From: Vicinamibacteria bacterium
GTDB taxonomy: Bacteria; Acidobacteriota; Vicinamibacteria; Fen-336; JAGNNV01
Reading direction: 5' to 3'
Assembly: GCA_019694155.1 (NCBI GenBank)
Contig: JAIBCN010000244.1
Coordinates: 1-46,587, forward strand
DNA length: 46,587 nucleotides
Below, piece by piece: positions 32,868 to 44,300 of the stretch (position 1 is its first letter; each line of letters opens with the position of its first letter). The notes beneath the pieces are model-generated. The model had not been told where the DNA came from and ran no database searches. It saw only the letters and a program-made list of their open reading frames with translations. The position numbers and the translations under genes are program-made.

Positions 32868-35800
32868 CTACCAGACGTTCGCGGACCCCACGACCTTCCA
32901 GACCGGATCCGTGGCGGTGAAAGGCGAGAAGACGCCGGTTCCAGTCCGCGCCGTTCCGTTCATGAACCACACCGAGAAGACGCCGGTGGGAGTCGGGTTG
33001 TGCCACAGCAGATCTGGCAGGCCGTCATTGTTGAAGTCGGTCCGCGTCGACACCAGGCTGTAGGCCAGAGCCGTGCTCTGCAGGATCGGATACGTGATCG
33101 TCGCGCCTACGGTGGCTCCGGTCACGTCCCAGGCGGTAACCTGTCCGGTGGCCGAGTTGTACAGGACGAGTTCGTCGTCGCCGTCGGCGTTCGCATCCAC
33201 GGAATTCACTACCCTCGTGGTGCCCGTGACGGGCAGAACCTGGTTGAGCGCGTAGGAAGTCAGGAGAACCGCGTTGTTGTGCAGGAAGACGCGGACATTC
33301 CCGCTGGTGGCGCTCTGGGCCACGGTCCGGGTGTCGTAGTAGACGATGTCCACCGCGCCATCGCCGTTCGCGTCCAGTGTGGTGGCGACGCTCCAGCCCG
33401 GGTCGAGCACGTAGGGCAGGAACTGGAAGCCCTTGAGGTTGTCTCCGTCGATGTACCAGAAGAGCAGTCGTCCGTCGTTGACGTTGTGCCAGAGGTAGTC
33501 GAGCTGTCCGTCCTGGTCGAAGTCGGCGACGGCGCCCACCGTCCATCCGGGGTCGGTGGCCCACGGGGTGACCCAGTTGAAGGTGTCGAGGGTGTTTCCG
33601 TTCTTCATGTGCCACCGGTACAGACGATTGGTGACGAAGTTGTGGAACATGAGACGGGAGCGATCGGTGGCGCCATCGGTGTTGGTGATGGTGCCCTGGG
33701 CCTGTCCGTCGCCAATGGAAGCGCCGCCCGTGGGATTCGAGAGGTTGACGAAGAAGTTCTCGTAGGGCTCCTGCAGGGCTTCGCCGACGACCTGCACGGT
33801 GACGGTCTTGGTCTGCTCGCCGAGGGCGAAACTGACGGTGCCGGTGGCGGCGGTGTAGTCGCCGGGTGCGGTGGCGGTGCCGTCGGCGGTGGCGTAGTCG
33901 ACGGTGACGGCGCCGGGTGCGGGCGAGGAGAGAGACACGGTGAACGAGATTGGCGTGAATCCGGCGTTTCCTTCGCCGGTGGTCTTGTCGGCGATGGAGA
34001 CGAGCAGGCCGTCGTCGGCCTGGATGGTCCCCACACCCTGGGAGTCGAAGATGGTGGCTCCCGTCGCATTCGAGAGGTTCAGCAGGACGGTCTCGTCAGG
34101 CTCCACGATGGCGTCGCGGACGACAGGAACCGACACAACCAGAGACGCGGCGCCGGGCGGGAAGGAGAGCGTCCCGGCGGTCGAGGTGTAGTCGGAGCCG
34201 GCGGCGGCGGAGCCGTTCGCGGTGGCGTAGTCGACGGTGATGGTGGAGGCGGACGTGGCGGAAAGGACCACGGTGAACGCCAGATTGGTGGTTCCCGCTC
34301 CCGTGCCTTCGCTGATCGCGTAGTTGGTGACGCTGATCGTGGAGAGGTCGTCGTTCAGGATCGTCCCCACACCGGTGCCGTCGGCGATGGTGGCGCCCGA
34401 GGGAGCGGAGAGATTCAGGGTGAATGTCTCGTTGGGCTCAAAGATCGCATCGCCAAGTATCGGCACGGTCACGGGTTTCAGCACATCACCCGGGTTGAAG
34501 GTCAGGATGCCGTTCGTGGTGGTGTAGTCAGTCCCGGCGACCGCGGTGCCGTTTGCCGTCGCGTAGTTGACGGTGACGGGAAGGCCCAGCGGAGCGGAAA
34601 GCGAGACTTGGAAGGTCATGGTGCTGCCCGAGAGATACCCTTCCGAGACGGTCGCGTCGTTGATGGAGAGGGTGGCGGCGCCCGCCGCATCATCGTTGTT
34701 GATGGTGCCGATGCCCTGGGAATCCAGGATGGTCGCGTTGGTGGGGCCAGTCAGATTCACGAAGAATGTTTCGTTCGACTCAAAGGTGCCGTCTCCCGCA
34801 ACCGGAACGGAGAAGGTCTGGGAGGTGATCCCGGGGTTGAAGGTCAGTGTGGTGGGCCCTGTCGCGGTGAAGTCGGAGGGCGAGGTCGCGGTGTTGGCCG
34901 CGGTGGCCGCGGAGACCGTGATCGTGAGCGAACTCGCGGCCGAGAGGGACACGGTGAAAGTGGCGTTGGTCGTGCCCGCGTTGCCTTCGGTCACCGCCAC
35001 GTCGTTGATCGAGATGGTGGGCGGGGCATCATCGTCGCTGATGGTTCCGAGCCCCTGACCGTCGCCGAGAGTGACGTTCGTCGGGCTGCTCAGGTTGACG
35101 AAGAAGGTCTCGTTGATTTCGTCGAGGGTGTCGCCCACCACCGGTACGGTGAAGGTCTTGGATGTCTCGCCGGCATTGAAGGTGATCGTGGTGGGGCCGG
35201 TGGCGGTGAAGTCGGCGGGGGAGGCGGCGGTATTCGCCGCCGTGACCGCGGAAACCGTCACGGTCTGGCCGCTGGCGGCGGAGAGACTCAAGGTGAAGAC
35301 CGCGTTGGTGGTCCCCGCGTTGCCTTCCGTCACGGCCACGTCGCCGATCGAGATCGACGGAGCGGCGTCATCGTCGTTGATGGTTCCGAGCCCCTGACCG
35401 TCGCCGAGGGTGGCGTTCGTCGGGCCGTTCAGGTTGACGAAGAAGGTCTCGTTGATTTCGTCGAGGGTGTCGCCGGCGACGGGCACGGTGAAGGTCTTCG
35501 TGGTCTCGCCGGCGTTGAAGGTGATCGTGGTGGGGCCGGTGGCGGTGAAGTCGGCGGGGGCGGCGGCGGTATTCGCCGCCGTGGCCGCGGAAACGGTGAC
35601 GGTCTGGCCGCTCACCGTGGAGAGGCTCAGGGTGAAGACCGCGTTGGTGGTTCCCGCGTTGCCTTCCGTCACGGCGACGTCGCCGATCGAGATCGACGGA
35701 GCGGTGTCATCGTCGTTGATGGTTCCGAGCCCCTGGCTGTCGAGGATAGTGGCGTTTGTCGGGCTGCTCAGGTTGACGAAGAAGGTCTCGTTGATCTCGT

Positions 35801-38222
35801 CGAGGGTGTCGCCCACCACCGGCACGGTGAAGGTCTTGGATGTCTCGCCGGCATTGAAGGTGATGGTGCTGGGGCCCGTCGCGGTGAAGTCAGCGGGTGA
35901 AGTCGCGGTATTCGCCGCGGTCGCGGCGGACACCGTAACTACGGACGCGCTTGCCGAAGAGAGGCTCACCGTGAAGATGGCGTTCGAAGTGCCTGCATTT
36001 CCCTCGGTAAGGGCGACATCGTTGATGGAGAGCGTCGGCAGGACCGCGCCGTCGTCGTTGATGATGGTGCCCGTGCCCAGGCCATCGGCGATGATCAGGC
36101 CGGGCGAGGGGGCGGACAGGGCCACGGTGAAGGTCTCGTTGGCCTCCACGGTTACGTCTCCATTGATCGGGACGACGATCGTCTTGGCGGTCTGGCCCGG
36201 CGAAAAGGTGAGGGTGCCGGCAACCGGGGTGTAGTCACCTCCGGCAATCGTGAGGTTCAATGTCCATCCGCCCGCGAAACTCCCCCCGTCGCCCGTGGAA
36301 TCGTCGGTGACATACAGGCTCCACGTGCCGTTAGGGCTCGTACCGTTCAGATCCGTGAGCGTTCCCGTGTAGGGACCGGCGGGAGCGGGGGCTCCCCAAG
36401 TGTCGCTCCCCTCGCCGTCCGAGAGATCGGTGGGCTTGAAGGTACCCGAGGTGAGGCTGCTCGCCGGTAGAAACCCGGCCGCCGTCGCGTCCAGGGTCAG
36501 ATTCACGTTGCTGGCGGGCGTCGCGTTGGTGCCGCCGGTATCCGACATCAGGATGATCTTCTGGCCTCCGGGGCCGACGAGGAGGACATCGACGTCACGC
36601 GGCCAGCTGTGCGAGAAAGAATTCAGCGTCACTGTGGCCTTCGCGATGTTTCCGGCGATGCCGGACACCGCGATATCCGAGGGGTAGGGAGTCGCGTTCG
36701 TCTGAGAGGTCAGAATCGAGATGGCGGAGACGTTGCTGCGTGTTTGCGTGGACGCCATTGCCGTGCCGTCCGCCGAGGCGTAGTTCAGGCTCACGGTGCT
36801 CGCGGAGGCGGCATCGAGAGTCACGTTGAAGGTGGCGTTCGTGGTGCCCGCGTTGCCCTCGGTCACCGCGACGTCACTGATGCTTGCGTTCACCGGCTGG
36901 TCGCTGATGGTGACGGCAAGCTGGTAGCCCTGGACGCTGTTGATGGCGCCGCCGAACGCGCGGATGAAATAAGTCCCGGCCCCGCCGAGCGAGGTCGGAG
37001 CGATGTTCTCGGCCACGCCTGCTCCGAAGGCATTGGCGGACGCGAGCACGGTGGTCCCGTTGGTGGCCCGGAGTTCGACTCCGATGTCATTGACGGCGAG
37101 CGCGTTGAAGTTCGTGCCCGCGCTGCACGACCCATCGCCGTTCTGGGGGCCGGCCAGGTAGGTGGTGCCCGTGGGGGTCAGGGTGACGGCAGCGTACTTT
37201 CCGGCGCCTACCGTGAACTTGTAGTAGTCGACGTCCGCGTCGTCGTCGATCGACACCTCTGTGAGCGTGGTGACTCCGTTTCCGAGCGAGCCCAGGTTGG
37301 CCGCGGTCGCGGAGGTCTCGTTGTTCTCCTTGTCGTCGCCGTATCCCCGCCACCCCGCGAGCTGGTCGTCGAGCTGGGCGTGGGTGTAGGCGGTGGAGAT
37401 GGTGGGCTCCATGAGCTTCGTCTGGTTGATGGGGCAGGAATGGGCGAAGCCGAGACCGTGGCCGTGCTCGTGGGCCAGCATGTTCCGGAAGCCGAGCGAT
37501 CCGTTCGCGAGGCCGCCGCCGCTGTAGTAGCTGTCGCCGGTGTCGATCACCATGTCGCCGACGTTGGGGTAGAAGTTGTAGGCGAGAACGTTGAAGTTGC
37601 CGTCGAGGGGATGTCCGCCGATCCGGATGTCCGCGCGGACGCCCAGCGCTCCGGGATTGAAGGGAGAGACATTGCCGTTCGCCAGAGAGGAGCTGTCGTC
37701 GTAGTTCACCTTCACGTAGGTGACGCCGGTGAGCGCGCTCCAGCGGTCGAACACGGCCTGAAAGTGCGCGATCCAGGTGGCCTCGTTTCCGTAGATTCCA
37801 TCGAGGAAGGCCCTGAGGTTGCTCGCCGACGTGGACTCTCCGGCGATCCCCCCGAGGGCCCCGATGGGCGTTCCATCGGGCACGATGTTCCAGGTCAGCG
37901 TGGTCACCTGGCCCTGGGTGAGCCCACCGCCGTCGGTCGCGGTGGTGGTCCAGCGGCTGCCATCCGAGAACTGAAACATGGGGTTTTGCAGTCCTGAGAG
38001 GAGGCTGCGACGCTGCATGTTCCGAAGAATGACGTCTTCCGGGGTCCCCGGGGCATAGCACACCTCCGGCAACATCGAGGGCGTGGCCGCCGTGGTGCGC
38101 GACACCGGTGCGGCCAGGGGCGTTTCGGGCGTGTCGGGGAGGACCCGAACCGGCGCTCCGGAGGCGGCGGTGATGGACGTCAACGCCATTGCGAAAAGGA
38201 TCGAGCGATTGATGTTGTTCAT
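32868..38222 (-). CDS. Secreted matrixin-like metalloprotease with Calx-beta array and VCBS tail
   Basis: The 1784-aa protein starts at ATG 38220-38222, with GGAG six bases ahead. Signal peptide (1-22); a metzincin catalytic domain with the zinc motif HEHGHGLGFAH (His251, Glu252, His255, His261) and a Met-turn candidate in KLMEPTI; a pre-peptidase C-terminal (PPC) domain (about 300-450); then eight Calx-beta repeats, the first split by a P-domain-like sandwich (about 36240-36770 in the DNA), and the VCBS domain with terminal DPVWKVVGSANVW. It is an extracellular zinc protease with calcium-binding stalks. Several middle repeats are near-identical 113-aa units. The C-terminal part shares an identical 888-bp tract with the giant protein gene at 24167-30496. 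Confidence 0.88.
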   Translation of the reverse strand: MNNINRSILFAMALTSITAASGAPVRVLPDTPETPLAAPVSRTTAATPSMLPEVCYAPGTPEDVILRNMQRRSLLSGLQNPMFQFSDGSRWTTTATDGGGLTQGQVTTLTWNIVPDGTPIGALGGIAGESTSASNLRAFLDGIYGNEATWIAHFQAVFDRWSALTGVTYVKVNYDDSSSLANGNVSPFNPGALGVRADIRIGGHPLDGNFNVLAYNFYPNVGDMVIDTGDSYYSGGGLANGSLGFRNMLAHEHGHGLGFAHSCPINQTKLMEPTISTAYTHAQLDDQLAGWRGYGDDKENNETSATAANLGSLGNGVTTLTEVSIDDDADVDYYKFTVGAGKYAAVTLTPTGTTYLAGPQNGDGSCSAGTNFNALAVNDIGVELRATNGTTVLASANAFGAGVAENIAPTSLGGAGTYFIRAFGGAINSVQGYQLAVTISDQPVNASISDVAVTEGNAGTTNATFNVTLDAASASTVSLNYASADGTAMASTQTRSNVSAISILTSQTNATPYPSDIAVSGIAGNIAKATVTLNSFSHSWPRDVDVLLVGPGGQKIILMSDTGGTNATPASNVNLTLDATAAGFLPASSLTSGTFKPTDLSDGEGSDTWGAPAPAGPYTGTLTDLNGTSPNGTWSLYVTDDSTGDGGSFAGGWTLNLTIAGGDYTPVAGTLTFSPGQTAKTIVVPINGDVTVEANETFTVALSAPSPGLIIADGLGTGTIINDDGAVLPTLSINDVALTEGNAGTSNAIFTVSLSSASASVVTVSAATAANTATSPADFTATGPSTITFNAGETSKTFTVPVVGDTLDEINETFFVNLSSPTNATILDSQGLGTINDDDTAPSISIGDVAVTEGNAGTTNAVFTLSLSTVSGQTVTVSAATAANTAAAPADFTATGPTTITFNAGETTKTFTVPVAGDTLDEINETFFVNLNGPTNATLGDGQGLGTINDDDAAPSISIGDVAVTEGNAGTTNAVFTLSLSAASGQTVTVSAVTAANTAASPADFTATGPTTITFNAGETSKTFTVPVVGDTLDEINETFFVNLSSPTNVTLGDGQGLGTISDDDAPPTISINDVAVTEGNAGTTNATFTVSLSAASSLTITVSAATAANTATSPSDFTATGPTTLTFNPGITSQTFSVPVAGDGTFESNETFFVNLTGPTNATILDSQGIGTINNDDAAGAATLSINDATVSEGYLSGSTMTFQVSLSAPLGLPVTVNYATANGTAVAGTDYTTTNGILTFNPGDVLKPVTVPILGDAIFEPNETFTLNLSAPSGATIADGTGVGTILNDDLSTISVTNYAISEGTGAGTTNLAFTVVLSATSASTITVDYATANGSAAAGSDYTSTAGTLSFPPGAASLVVSVPVVRDAIVEPDETVLLNLSNATGATIFDSQGVGTIQADDGLLVSIADKTTGEGNAGFTPISFTVSLSSPAPGAVTVDYATADGTATAPGDYTAATGTVSFALGEQTKTVTVQVVGEALQEPYENFFVNLSNPTGGASIGDGQAQGTITNTDGATDRSRLMFHNFVTNRLYRWHMKNGNTLDTFNWVTPWATDPGWTVGAVADFDQDGQLDYLWHNVNDGRLLFWYIDGDNLKGFQFLPYVLDPGWSVATTLDANGDGAVDIVYYDTRTVAQSATSGNVRVFLHNNAVLLTSYALNQVLPVTGTTRVVNSVDANADGDDELVLYNSATGQVTAWDVTGATVGATITYPILQSTALAYSLVSTRTDFNNDGLPDLLWHNPTPTGVFSVWFMNGTARTGTGVFSPFTATDPVWKVVGSANVW
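33411..34298. repeat. 888-bp identical tract, copy 2
   Basis: This is the direct-orientation partner of 24689-25576, offset 8722 bp. The homologous region of the M4 protease gene (about 38870-39760) is clearly similar but not identical, so the exact identity is specific to this pair. Recombination between the two copies would delete the ligase gene and fuse the two giant genes in frame. Confidence 0.85.
35041..36057. repeat. Three tandem 339-bp Calx-beta repeats
   Basis: Units start at 35041, 35380 and 35719 (period exactly 339 bp, 113 codons) and are nearly identical over long patches. A related unit lies just before, at about 34699, with a 342-bp period. The high DNA similarity marks recent duplication inside the metalloprotease gene and a likely site of length variation. 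Confidence 0.8.
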
Positions 38223-38318
38223 GCTGCTCCAGGTGGGTCGTAGAGACACGTCGAGAGCCTTCTCGATGCGCAGACGGGGCACGCGGCGACTGGGGATCCC
38301 GGTCAGCCTACCACGTGC

Positions 38319-38341
38319 AAAAACAGGGGCGGCGGGGCCGC
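38319..38341 (-). terminator. Possible weak terminator after the M4 protease gene
   Basis: On the minus strand, just downstream of the stop at 38344, GCGGC-CCC-GCCGC (38341-38329) can form a 5-bp GC stem, followed after CCCTG by five T (38323-38319). The stem is short and offset from the T-run, so this is tentative. Confidence 0.35.
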
Positions 38342-38343
38342 TC

Positions 38344-41300
38344 CTACCAGATGTTGGCGGAGCCGACCACCTTCCAGACGGGGTCGGTGGCGGTGAAGGG
38401 CAGGAACGAGCCCGAGCCCAGTTTGGCGGTCCCGTTCATGAACCATACGGAGAAGACGCCGGTGGGCGTCGGGTTGTGCCACAGCAGATCGGGGAGGCCG
38501 TCGTTGTTGAAGTCGGTCCTCGTCGAAACGAGGTTGTAGGCCTGCGACGTGCTCTGCGTGCTCGGGTAGACGATGGTGCCCGTGACCGTGGCTCCGCTCA
38601 GGGTCCAGGCCTGGATCTGGCCGGTGGCGGAGTTGTAGAGCACGAGGTCATCGTCGCCATCGGCGTCCACGTCGGCCGCGGCCACCACCCGCAGCGTACT
38701 CGCGCCGGGAAGGAGCGTCGCGATGTCGTACTGGCCGAGTAGCGTGGCGTTGTCGTGCAGCATCACGCGGAGGACGCCGGTGGTGGAGTTGTAGAAGACG
38801 ATGTCCTGGGTGCCGTTGCCGTCCGCGTCGAAGGTGGTGGCGACGGTCCACGGGGGGAGCATCGTGTAGGGCAGGAACTGGAAGCCCTTCAGGTTGTCGC
38901 CATCGATGTACCAGAAGAGCATCCGGCCGTCGCCGGCGTTCAGGTTGTGCCAGAGGTAGTCGAGCTGGCCGTCCTGATCGAAGTCGGCGACGGCGCCCAC
39001 CGTCCATCCGGGATCGGTGGCCCACGGGGTGACCCAGTTGAAGGTGTCGAGAGTGTTTCCGTTCTTCATGTGCCACCGGTAGAGACGGTTGGTGACGAAG
39101 TTGTGGAACATGAGACGGGAGCGATCGGTGGCGCCGTCGGTGTTGGTGATGGTGCCCTGGGCCTGGCCATCGCCGATGGAAGCGCCGCCCGTGGGGTTCG
39201 AGAGGTTCACGAAGAAGTTCTCGTACGACTCCTGCAACGCCTCGCCCACGACCTGGACCGTGACGGTCTTGGTCTGCTCGCCCGTGGCGAAGCTGACGGT
39301 GCCGGTGGCCGCGGTGTAGTCGGAAGGAGCGGTGGCGGTGCCGTCGGCGGTGGCGTAGTCCACAGTGACGGCGCCGGGCGCGGGCGAGGAGAGCGACACG
39401 GTGAAGGAGATTGGCGTGAAGCCCGCGTTGCCTTCGCCGGTGGTCTTGTCGGCGATGGAGACGAGCAGGCCGTCGTCGGCCTGTATGGTTCCCACGCCCT
39501 GGCTGCGGAACAAGGTGGCGTTGGTGGCGGCCGTGAGGTTCAGGAGCACGGTTTCGTTCGGTTCAACAACCGCATCGCGCACCACCGGGACCTGCACGGC
39601 CAGGGAGGCCGCGCCGGGTGGAATGATCAGGGTGCCGCTCGTCGACGTGTAGTCCGCGGGCGCCGTGGCGGTGCCGTTCGCGGTCGCGTAGGTCACGCTG
39701 ATGGGCAGGGTCGAGGTCTGCGACGTGATCACCGTGAACGTCAGGTTCGTCACCCCCGCGCCCGTTCCCTCCGCGATGGCGTAGTCGGTCACGCTGATGG
39801 TGGGCCCGTCATCGTTTAGGATCGTTCCCACGCCGGTGTCGTCGAGGATGGTGGCGCCCGTGGGGGCGGACAGGGTCAGGGTCAGTGTCTCGTTCGGCTC
39901 CGCCACGGCGTCGCCGAGCACGGTCACGGGCACGAACTTCACCACCTCGCCCGCGGCGAAGTTGAGGGTTCCTGTGGCCGTCGTGTAGTCGGACCCGGCG
40001 AGAGCGGTGCCGTTCGAAGTCGAATAGTTCACGGATGAGGGCACCCCAAGCGGCCCCGAGAGCCGGACGGGGAAGGACAGCGTGCTGCCCGAGAGGTACC
40101 CTTCCGAAGTCGACGCATCGAACACCGAGAACGTGGCGGCGCCGTCGTCGTTGAGGATGGTCAGGGCTCCCGTGCCGTCCAGGATCACCGCGTTCGTCGG
40201 CGACGAAAGAGTGACGGAGGCCGTCTCGTTGGCCTCATCGACCGAGTCGCCAAGGACGGGGACGCTGAAGGTCTGGGTGAGCGCCCCGGGAGCGAACGTG
40301 AGGAGGGTGGGGCCGGTCGCGGTGTAGTCCGACCCCGCGGTGGCGGTGCCGTCCGAAGTGGCCGCCGACACCGTGACGGTCGAGGCGCTCGCCGCGGAGA
40401 GCGTCACCGTGAACACGGCGTTGGTCGTGCCCGCGTTGCCCTCGAGGATGGAGACGTCGTTGATCGAAAGAGTGGGCGGGCACGCCGCGGTGGCGAACGA
40501 AACATCGAGGCCGCTCGCCGTGCCCAGACTGTTCGACGCGACCGCGCGGTAGTGGTACGTCTGTCCGCAAAGCAGGCCGGTGGCCGCGAAGGTCACGGGC
40601 ACGGGCGCGCTTCCCGATCCCGCGCTCGCGGGTGTCGTGGAAGTCCCGTAAGTGGTGTCGAGACCGTACTCGAAGTACGCGTTTGTCGCGAGGCCGCCCG
40701 GGTTGACGGTGCCGTTGAGCGTTGCGTCGGTGAGGGTCACCCCGGTGGCGGCGTCGGTGGTGACGGCGGGCGCCGGCGGCTCGTACAGACCGCCGGAGGT
40801 CGGCCGCGTGCCGTCGAAGCCTCCCCATGTGAACATCTTCGCTCCCGTCCACAGCGAGGCATGCTGGTAGCGGCGGGTGGGCGCCGCCGAGGTGGGGACG
40901 TTCTGCCATGAGTCGCCGGCCGGATCGTAGAGACCGCCGGTCGCGAAGTTCGACGTGCCCTGGCGCCCGCCCCAGACGATCATGTGCGATCCGGTCCACA
41001 CCGCGGTGTGGAACCAGCGCGCCGCGGGGGCGCCCGTGTTCGTCACGGTGGTCCAGGTATCGGTCGCCGGGTTGTAGACGCCGCCCGTGCTCAGGAAGAT
41101 GAGCGTGGCCGGGTTGTAGCCGCCCCACACGATCATTCGCGAGCCCGTCCAGACGGCGGTGTGCACGTAGCGGCCGGCGGGAGCGCCGGTGGTGCTGATG
41201 GGCGTCCAGGTGTTGGTGACCGGGTCGTAGGCGCCGCCCGTGTTGGTGATGGCGCCCAGGGTGTCGTACCCGCCCCACACGAGCATCCGCGTTCCTGTCC

Positions 41301-44300
41301 ACACCGCGGTGTGCCAGGAGCGTCCGCTGGGCGCTCCGGCCGTGGTCACGCTTGTCCAGGTGTTGGCCGATGGATCGTAGACGCCGCCCGTGTTCAGGTT
41401 GTTCACGCCGTCATAGCCGCCCCACACGATCATCTTCGTTCCCGTCCACACTGCGGTGTGATTGGTCCGCGGGCTGGGCGCGCCGCTCGCCCCGGTGGCT
41501 GACCAGACGCCGGTTCCCGGGTCGAAGACAGCGCCCGTGTTGAGGTTGCCGCTCACGTTGGCCCCGCCCCAGACGATCATCTTCGTTCCCGTCCACACCG
41601 CGGTCTGACCGCTGCGTCCGCTGGGTGGCGCCCCTGTGTTCGGGAGGGGAGCCCATCCATTGGCGGTTGGATCGAAGATGCCGCCCGCGGGATACCCGCC
41701 GGCCCCGTCGCTTCCGCCCCAGACGAGGGCGCGCGTGCCCGTCCACACCATGGAGGGACGATCGCGTCCCGCCGGGGGCGAAACGAGGGAGGTCGGGGTC
41801 CACACGCCCGGCCCCGTGAAGTCGTCGTCGATGATGGTGCCCTGAGCGCTCGCGGTTCCGAGGGTGCCGCCGGTGATGCCGGAAAGAGTGACGGTGAACG
41901 TCTCGTCACCTTCCACGGAGGCGTCGTCGAGGATGGGAACGTTGAAGGTCTGAACGGTCTGGCCCAGCGGGAACGTCAGAGTCCCGGACGAGGTGGTGTA
42001 GTCGGATCCGGCCGTGGCGGTGCCATTGGACGTGGCGTAGTTCACGGTGACGGTTCCCACGGGCACTCCCGTCATCGAGACATAGAACGTGGCGATGCCG
42101 TCGCCCTCGAAGATGGACCTGGGCTGGACGGACAGGACGGCCGTGCTGTCGTCGTTGAGGATCGTGCCCTGGCCCTGGCCGTCGACGATGGACGCGCCCG
42201 TGGATCCCGACAGGTTGACGTAGAAGGTCTCCGCCGGCTCGCCCACGGTGTCGCCGAGGACGGAAATCACGACCGGCTTCGAGGTTTCGCCGGGCAGGAA
42301 GGTCACGGTTCCGGAGGCCGCGGTGTAGTCCGAGCCCGCGATCGCGGTGCCGTCCTGAGTGGCGTAGTTGACGCTCATCGTGGACGCCATGGGGGCGGAG
42401 AGCGAGACCGTGAAGGTGAAGTTGGTGGTCCCCGCGTTCCCTTCGGAGACGGAGACGTCGTTGATCGAAACGCCCACGGCCACGCAGGTGTACACGCGGA
42501 AGTCGTCGATGAACCATCCATAGTCGTCGAATCCTGGCGAGTTGTCCGTGCCCATCCGGAAGCGGAAGCGCACGGAACTCTGACCGGCGAGGCTCGACAG
42601 GTTGTACTGCGACGCGGTGTAGCCGAAGCTGTCCTTCACGAAGGCGTTCGTGCCGCCCAGGGGATTGAGGTAGGAGTTGCTGATGGTTCCCCCGTAGGCG
42701 GCGCCGCCCGCGAGGAGAGAAGAGGCGTTCAGCCAGCTGCCGCCCCCGTTCGTGCTGTACTCGACGATGCCTCCGTCGTAATTGATGGAGACCCCGCTGT
42801 CGAAGCCGTAGGAGTGATTGAACTGCAGGAGTGCGTTGGCGGGAATCGTGGGCAGATTGGAGGCGAGAGAGATGCGCGCGTCGGCGACCGCGTCGCGGTC
42901 ATAGCCCCAGAGGCTGTCGACACCCGAGGTGGCGTAGACGGTGCCGCCCAAGGCGTTGCCCGGGTCGCTCGCCCGGGACCACCAGCCCTTGATGGGGGCC
43001 GCCGGCGAGGCCGGCTCGGAGATCGACCAGTTGGACAGGCCGCTCTCGAAGTTGTCGAAGAAGACGTTCGAAGGGGCCTGGCCGGCCGGGCACAGAGCGG
43101 GTGGGGTGGCCTGGGTGGGCGTGCAGGGCCAGGGGTTCGCCATCTGCACCGCGTTCAGGGCCTTCGACACTTCGCTGCAGTTGCCCGCGGTGATTCCGGA
43201 GGTCCCGATGAGATCGGTGCAGGCCTGCTGCAGGGCCACGTAATTGTCGAGGAAGTCGGAGGCCGAGGTGAGGTACTGGGTCAGAGCGCGATACTGGATC
43301 TTCGCGGCCTTGGTGAGGCCGATGCCGGACACCGTGATGCTGTTGTAGCCGCCGCCGTCCACCATGAGGGCGAAGGCGTGATTGGGCACGCCGCTGTTGG
43401 TGTGCACGCCGCCCGCGTCCTCGGCGGCCGGGTCGATATCGCAGCGGAATTCCGCGTCAGTCATCTTTCCCGGATCGCCTTTGAGGGTGGGCGTCATCAT
43501 GTTGCGGACGCCCGTGCCGACGAGCTCTTCGCCGATCAGCCACCGCGATCCGCCCGGTTCCGCGTTTCCATTGGACTGATCGATGCTCTCGCCGAAGATA
43601 TCGGAGAAGGACTCGTTCAAGGCCCCTGACTGCATGTAATAGAAGAGGTTTGCGGTCCGCTCGGTCACCGCGTGGGTCAGCTCGTGGGCCACGACATCAT
43701 CGGCCTGCGGGAAGCCGGCGCCATAGACCATCTGGGAGCCGTTCCAGAAAGCGTTGTCGTATGGGCAGGCGCCCTCGCAGTAGTTGATGGTCGAGATGAT
43801 CTGTCCGCCCGCGTTGTCGAAGCTGTCGCGGCCGAAGTTCGAGAGGTAGAAGTCGTAGGTGTCGCCCGCGTACTGATAGGCCTTGTCCGCGTCCGAGTTG
43901 CCGGTGGCGCTGCCGCCCTCCGAACGCATGAGGGTGCCGGGCAGAATGCTGTTCCCGTTGCCGTTGTAGACGGAGCGGTTCTTCGCGTCGGTGAGCTGGG
44001 AAAAGTCGAGAAGGACGATGCGGCTTCGTGCGTCGATCCAGATGAACTGGCGCAGGCGGGGGCCGGTCGCTTCCACGAACCAGGCGAGGCGGGTCGGGAA
44101 ATCCCGGCCGTTCAGCAGGCCGTGGTTGAAGATCTCCAACCGCGGTTCGCTGTAGGCGGCGTCCGGAGCATTGAACTTCCGTGCGACCAGGCCGCGGGCG
44201 ACGGTGATGGCGTCGAGGGCGGTGACCGTGGGATCGAGGTTCACCGAGTCGAGGCCGCCGAGCGTCTTCCCGTTCGCGGCCAGCACGCGGTCGCCGCGCA

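Noticed and set aside
33000..35900. Plus-strand 966-codon frame opposite the matrixin-like protease
   Set aside because: It is antisense to a well-supported Calx-beta array. The length comes from GC-rich repeats, and the composition (Gly/Val/Glu/Arg-rich) is that of a shadow frame. The same holds for the long plus-strand frames at 24029-26194, 13799-15745 and 36609-37997.
34699..36057. CRISPR or insertion-sequence repeats
   Set aside because: The 339-bp period is an exact multiple of three and each unit encodes one Calx-beta domain in a continuous frame.
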